Position numbers and translations under genes: made by a program. A model generated the notes under the pieces. That model made no database searches. It was given only the letters and a program-made list of their open reading frames with translations, and was not told the DNA's origin. 5,786 nt of DNA, taken from assembly GCA_031267775.1 (NCBI GenBank), contig JAIRYL010000082.1:1-5786 (forward strand), given 5' to 3'. Of the stretch, positions 5,668-5,786 are shown piece by piece; positions within the stretch are counted from its first letter, which is position 1, and each line of letters starts with the position of its first letter. Origin of the DNA: Tannerellaceae bacterium. Lineage in GTDB: Bacteria; Bacteroidota; Bacteroidia; Bacteroidales; Tannerellaceae.

Positions 5668-5786
5668 GGCTCATGCGCAATAGTCCGTGGATGCCCTCCC
5701 CCTTGGCTAACCAAATATCAGGCTGCAACGATACATGTAGAATGGCAAATCACTTACTCCTCTGAGTTCAGCCCTAAACCCTTTCA
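5668..5786 (-). repeat. Right arm of the long inverted repeat
   Basis: Reverse complement of 1-118, with the same outer end at the window edge (see the left arm). Homology begins at GGCTCATGCGC (5668-5678). The arm has one more base than the left one, in the run near 5695-5702. That indel changes the reading: the ATG at 5673 is in frame with a start at 5655, but the frame closes at a TGA at 5763-5765, whereas the left copy stays open to the edge. The repeat starts 14 bases after the stop codon of the 127-residue protein gene. Confidence 0.93.

Noticed and set aside
1..5786. Reading the whole window as a composite transposon
   Set aside because: The cargo is core chromosomal genes (holB, ECF sigma, nfeD) with no transposase visible in the window; two independent repeat copies are a simpler explanation.

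Overview
The window looks like chromosomal DNA from a member of the Bacteroidetes, most likely Bacteroidales. The evidence is protein family resemblance (a Bacteroidetes-style clamp-loader delta' subunit, an ECF sigma factor of the Bacteroides type, a long-form NfeD protease), the lack of strong Shine-Dalgarno sites, and several matches to the Bacteroidetes -7 promoter element TAnnTTTG. No ribosomal RNA, tRNA or CRISPR array was found.

Layout, left to right. Positions 1-118 are one arm of a long inverted repeat whose partner fills 5668-5786, so both window edges end at the same base of the same repeat. Next comes a gene-poor stretch (119-436) holding what may be the broken N-terminal end of an IS1182-type transposase and a strong stem-loop (318-357). 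A two-gene minus-strand unit follows: a six-helix membrane protein (720-1361) and, overlapping its end by 8 bases, a small winged-helix regulator (437-727). The divergent intergenic region (1362-1669) carries repeated GTTTGT half-sites including a near-perfect palindrome, and a holB promoter element. holB (1670-2794, plus) converges on an ECF sigma factor gene (2815-3321, minus). That gene is divergent from an nfeD-type membrane serine protease gene (3462-4868, plus).

From 4869 to 5269 there is no credible protein gene. Instead there is a Bacteroidetes -7 element, about 230 bases of hairpin-rich sequence and a strong intrinsic terminator (5189-5230): a candidate small RNA, or a long 3' UTR or leader. 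A 127-residue protein of unknown function (5270-5653) follows and abuts the right repeat arm.

The genes do not form one pathway. holB is replication housekeeping. The regulator and membrane protein are probably a self-contained, possibly self-regulated unit. The sigma factor and NfeD are both plausible envelope or stress functions, but only their divergent arrangement links them here. The less ordinary parts are the inverted repeats, the GTTTGT region, the candidate structured RNA and the unknown 127-residue protein. I do not see a convincing new defence or mobile system.
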